Source: Dictyoglomaceae bacterium
Lineage (GTDB): Bacteria; Dictyoglomota; Dictyoglomia; Dictyoglomales; Dictyoglomaceae
Direction of reading: 5' to 3'
Length of the DNA stretch: 7,836 nt
NCBI GenBank assembly: GCA_026417425.1
Contig: JAOADF010000082.1
Location: forward strand, 1-7,836
Positions 5,867-7,836 of the stretch are shown piece by piece. The notes under the pieces are model-generated. The model had not been told where the DNA came from. It ran no database searches and saw nothing but the letters and a program-made list of their open reading frames with translations. The position numbers were made by a program, and so were the translations under genes. The first letter of the stretch is position 1; each line of letters begins with the position of its first letter.

Positions 5867-6490
5867 TTATATTTTGCTACATTCGCACTTTTCTTCTTCT
5901 TTCTCAAAGGTCTCTTTCCCTTCTTTAAAAGAAAAATAAGATATTCCAAGAGCTCCTAAAAGATCTATATATCCAATTTTAAGAATTTCGTAGAAGAAAC
6001 TTGAGGCAAGAAGAATAAAGGATAAATAAAGACATGTTTTAGTACAATATGCATCCGCTATAATAGCATCAGAGTTTAATTTCCTTCCAATGTATATCTT
6101 AGCTTTAATAAGTAAATACATAGTTATAATAGATATTAAAGATATAATAATTCCCCATAAAGTTGTTTCAGGTTTTCTTCCTTCAATTAAGTTTATAACT
6201 ATAGAGATTATAAGTCCTATGGAGAGAATATAAAAGGATATCCCTGTAATCCTTAATGCTATTTTTTCAAACTTTATATTTCTTTCTTTATTTTTCAAGG
6301 TTCTTATAACCATGTAAAAGATTCCAACCCCTGATAATACTTCAATAAATGAGTCAATACCAAAACCAAAAAGGGCTAAGGTCTCCTCTTTTACTCCAAA
6401 GTACACTGAAAAAAGTCCTTCTAAAATGTTATAAAGAATAGTAAAAAGAGACAAGATTAAGGCAATGATCCATAATTTTTTATCTAACAT
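5867..6490 (-). CDS. short CDF-like membrane protein, putative divalent-cation transporter
   Basis: This 207-residue protein has about six hydrophobic helices (near 7-29, 38-63, 82-102, 110-130, 150-167 and 174-188) and a short charged tail. It resembles the membrane half of cation diffusion facilitators. GFGIDSFIEVLSG at 42-54 corresponds to the metal-site helix 2, and SDAIIADAYCTKTC at 140-153 to helix 5. It lacks the cytoplasmic C-terminal domain of ordinary CDF proteins, and the canonical H/DxxxD pairs are incomplete: Asp46, Asp141 and Asp146 remain, with Cys149 and Cys153 nearby. The tail carries a CEC (202-204). Such stand-alone domains are usually annotated as cation transporters, with the substrate unknown. 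RBS AGGAGT (6497-6502) supports ATG 6490. It is convergent with the Ni/Co importer operon, so a role in metal efflux is plausible but inferred. Confidence 0.68.
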   Translation of the reverse strand: MLDKKLWIIALILSLFTILYNILEGLFSVYFGVKEETLALFGFGIDSFIEVLSGVGIFYMVIRTLKNKERNIKFEKIALRITGISFYILSIGLIISIVINLIEGRKPETTLWGIIISLISIITMYLLIKAKIYIGRKLNSDAIIADAYCTKTCLYLSFILLASSFFYEILKIGYIDLLGALGISYFSFKEGKETFEKEEEKCECSKI

Positions 6491-6610
6491 TTCCCTACTC
6501 CTTTCTTTTACAAATTCATAATTTACTCATATTATCTCAAAAGATTCAAATTGGAGATTTATATTCTAATAAAATTTCTTAATTCTTCTGAGAAAATTAA
6601 AATATATTCA

Positions 6611-6709
6611 TACATATCCTGTAGAGTGGGATTTGAGGCAGAATATCAACTTTCCCATGCTAGGGAGGGACTTGAAGAAAATTTTTTCTATATAAAGAGG
6701 AATATATAG
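6611..6709 (+). other. possible gene remnant or small structured RNA
   Basis: A plus-strand frame is open from 6488 to TAG 6707-6709 without an ATG. Its last 30 codons use protein-like codons (aga gtg gga ttt gag gca, and so on; CRVGFEAEYQLSHAREG then LEENFF). This looks like a decayed gene end, but I do not recognise the family. The same stretch folds well: TCAA (6646-6649) pairs with TTGA (6672-6675), and CTTTCCC (6650-6656) with GGGAGGG (6663-6669, two G-U pairs) around ATGCTA. A second hairpin, CTATATA (6688-6694) with TATATAG (6703-6709), is followed by TTTTCTTC like a weak terminator. Coding remnant and RNA are both possible. Confidence 0.3.
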
Positions 6710-6764
6710 TTTTCTTCTAAGATTTATAATATTTACACATGCTCTTCCTCCTCTCTACCCTTTT

Positions 6765-6776
6765 AATTCATGAATT
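6765..6776. promoter_or_regulatory. 12-bp perfect palindrome upstream of the reductase promoter
   Basis: AATTCATGAATT reads the same on both strands and ends 2 bp before the predicted -35 TTGACT, a position suited to a regulator. In DNA this AT-rich, chance is a serious alternative. Confidence 0.25.
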
Positions 6777-6778
6777 TA

Positions 6779-6809
6779 TTGACTTTGAGTTTACTCTAAA
6801 TCATAAAAT
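6779..6809 (+). promoter_or_regulatory. predicted promoter of the aldo/keto reductase
   Basis: TTGACT (6779-6784) is a good -35. The -10 is either TAAAAT (6804-6809, spacer 19) or CATAAA (6802-6807, spacer 17), neither ideal. RBS GGAGGTGA lies downstream at 6823-6830. Confidence 0.45.
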
Positions 6810-6836
6810 TAAAAAAACTTTTGGAGGTGAAAAATT

Positions 6837-7832
6837 ATGGAATACATGAAATTAGGGAAATCAGGATTGGAAGTTTCAAGAATATGTCTGGGCTGTATGA
6901 GCTTTGGGGACAAAAATATATGGACCCATAAGTGGGTTTTAGATGAGGAAAACAGTCGTCCCATAATAAAGAAGGCTTTGGAGCTTGGAATTAACTTTTT
7001 TGATACTGCAAATGTATATTCCCTGGGAAGAAGTGAAGAAATCTTGGGAAGAGCTTTAAAGGATTTTGCAAGAAGAGAGGAAGTTGTTATAGCTACAAAG
7101 GTTTATTTTCCTATGCATGAGGGAAAAAATTCCATGGGACTTTCCCGAAAAATTATTATGCATGAGGTAGATCAAAGTTTAAAACGTCTTCAAACTGATT
7201 ATATAGATCTTTATATTATCCATCGTTGGGATTACAATACTCCCATTGAGGAAACCATGGAAGCTCTTCATGATGTAATAAAAGCTGGAAAAGTAAGATA
7301 TATAGGAGCATCCGCCATGTTTGCATGGCAATTTCAAAGGGCTTTATATACTGCAGAAAAGCATGGATGGACAAAATTCATCTCCATGCAAAATCATTAT
7401 AATTTAATTTATAGGGAGGACGAAAGGGAACTTATCCCTCTTTGTAAGGAAGAAGGTATAGGGCTCACTCCCTATAGCCCCCTTGCAGCTGGAAGACTTG
7501 CAAGAGAGTGGGGTGAAACCACAGTAAGATATGAGACCGATGAAATTGCAAAAATGAAATATGACTCTACTAAGGAAGTTGATAAAGCAATAATTGATAG
7601 GGTGGGTGAGATCGCTCAAAAACATGAGATATCTCGTGCTCAAGTAGCATTAGCATGGCTTCTTCATAAAAAACCAGTGGTTTCACCTATTGTAGGAGTT
7701 ACCAAAATAGAGCAACTTGAGGATGCTGTAAAAGCGATTTCGGTTAAATTAACTGAAGAAGAGATAAAATATTTAGAGGAACCTTATATACCCCATCAGA
7801 TTGTGGGACCATTACCTTATCCTGAAAAATAA
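6837..7832 (+). CDS. aldo/keto reductase (NADPH-dependent oxidoreductase type)
   Basis: This 331-residue soluble TIM-barrel reductase is complete and of normal family length. It opens with YMKLGKSGLEVSRICLGCMSFG (residues 3-24), as in the AKR families that include YajO and aryl-alcohol dehydrogenase-like proteins. The catalytic tetrad is present: Asp56 and Tyr61 (FDTANVYS), Lys88 (ATKV) and His129 (IIHRWD). SMQNHYNLIYRE, LTPYSPLAAGRLAR and the C-terminal SPIVGVTKIEQLEDA (phosphate-cofactor region) are also typical. It should use NAD(P)H to reduce aldehydes or ketones; the substrate cannot be told from sequence. ATG 6837 has RBS GGAGGTGA 6 nt upstream. It appears to be transcribed alone from the promoter at 6779-6809, and no functional tie to the neighbours is apparent. 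Confidence 0.93.
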   Translation: MEYMKLGKSGLEVSRICLGCMSFGDKNIWTHKWVLDEENSRPIIKKALELGINFFDTANVYSLGRSEEILGRALKDFARREEVVIATKVYFPMHEGKNSMGLSRKIIMHEVDQSLKRLQTDYIDLYIIHRWDYNTPIEETMEALHDVIKAGKVRYIGASAMFAWQFQRALYTAEKHGWTKFISMQNHYNLIYREDERELIPLCKEEGIGLTPYSPLAAGRLAREWGETTVRYETDEIAKMKYDSTKEVDKAIIDRVGEIAQKHEISRAQVALAWLLHKKPVVSPIVGVTKIEQLEDAVKAISVKLTEEEIKYLEEPYIPHQIVGPLPYPEK

Positions 7833-7836
7833 GGTA

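Larger units (their letters stand above)
6491..6836. other. 346-bp intergenic region between the CDF-like and reductase genes
   Basis: No intact gene with a credible start is seen. The region holds the RBS and upstream sequence of the minus-strand CDF-like gene, a GC-richer structured or degenerate-coding block at about 6611-6709, a perfect 12-bp palindrome at 6765-6776, and the probable promoter and RBS of the reductase. Confidence 0.7.

Overview
The window looks like chromosomal DNA from an AT-rich thermophilic bacterium. Arginine is mostly AGA, isoleucine is often ATA, and the soluble proteins are rich in Lys and Glu. Strong GGAGG-type ribosome binding sites and TTGACA/TATAAT-type promoters rule out an archaeon. 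The gene content (a GH13 amylase of the Thermotoga AmyA type, class II PurE, a Ni/Co ECF importer) and base composition fit Dictyoglomus best, with Thermotogae or thermophilic Firmicutes as alternatives. This is an impression from composition and protein style, not a database match.

Layout: (1) 1-594, minus strand: the 5' part of an exported GH13 alpha-amylase, broken by a frameshift near codon 105 and preceded by a promoter and a terminator-like hairpin. (2) 702-2308, plus strand: a strong promoter, then purE (class II type) and purC overlapping by 13 bp, closed by a 14-bp-stem terminator. (3) 2318-2932, minus strand: a small exported DOMON-domain protein, possibly haem-binding, whose promoter is overlaid by a 9-bp-arm palindrome (probable operator). 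(4) 3072-5647, plus strand: a four-gene operon for an ECF-type nickel/cobalt importer (CbiM/NikM, a small N subunit, CbiQ, CbiO), every junction overlapping. (5) 5867-6490, minus strand: a short CDF-like membrane protein that may export metal. (6) 6491-6836: a 346-bp gap with a compact hairpin inside a degenerate open frame, a 12-bp palindrome and a probable promoter. (7) 6837-7832, plus strand: an aldo/keto reductase with an intact catalytic tetrad.

How the parts relate: purE-purC catalyse consecutive steps of IMP synthesis (AIR to CAIR to SAICAR). The importer, the convergent CDF-like protein and the divergent DOMON protein form a loose neighbourhood that could concern transition metals or metal cofactors, but only the importer has a firmly supported metal role. 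I see no phage, transposase, CRISPR, tRNA or rRNA. Nothing here clearly amounts to a new multi-gene system. The best leads are the disrupted amylase with its odd leader, the DOMON operator, and the structured or degenerate element near 6600-6710.
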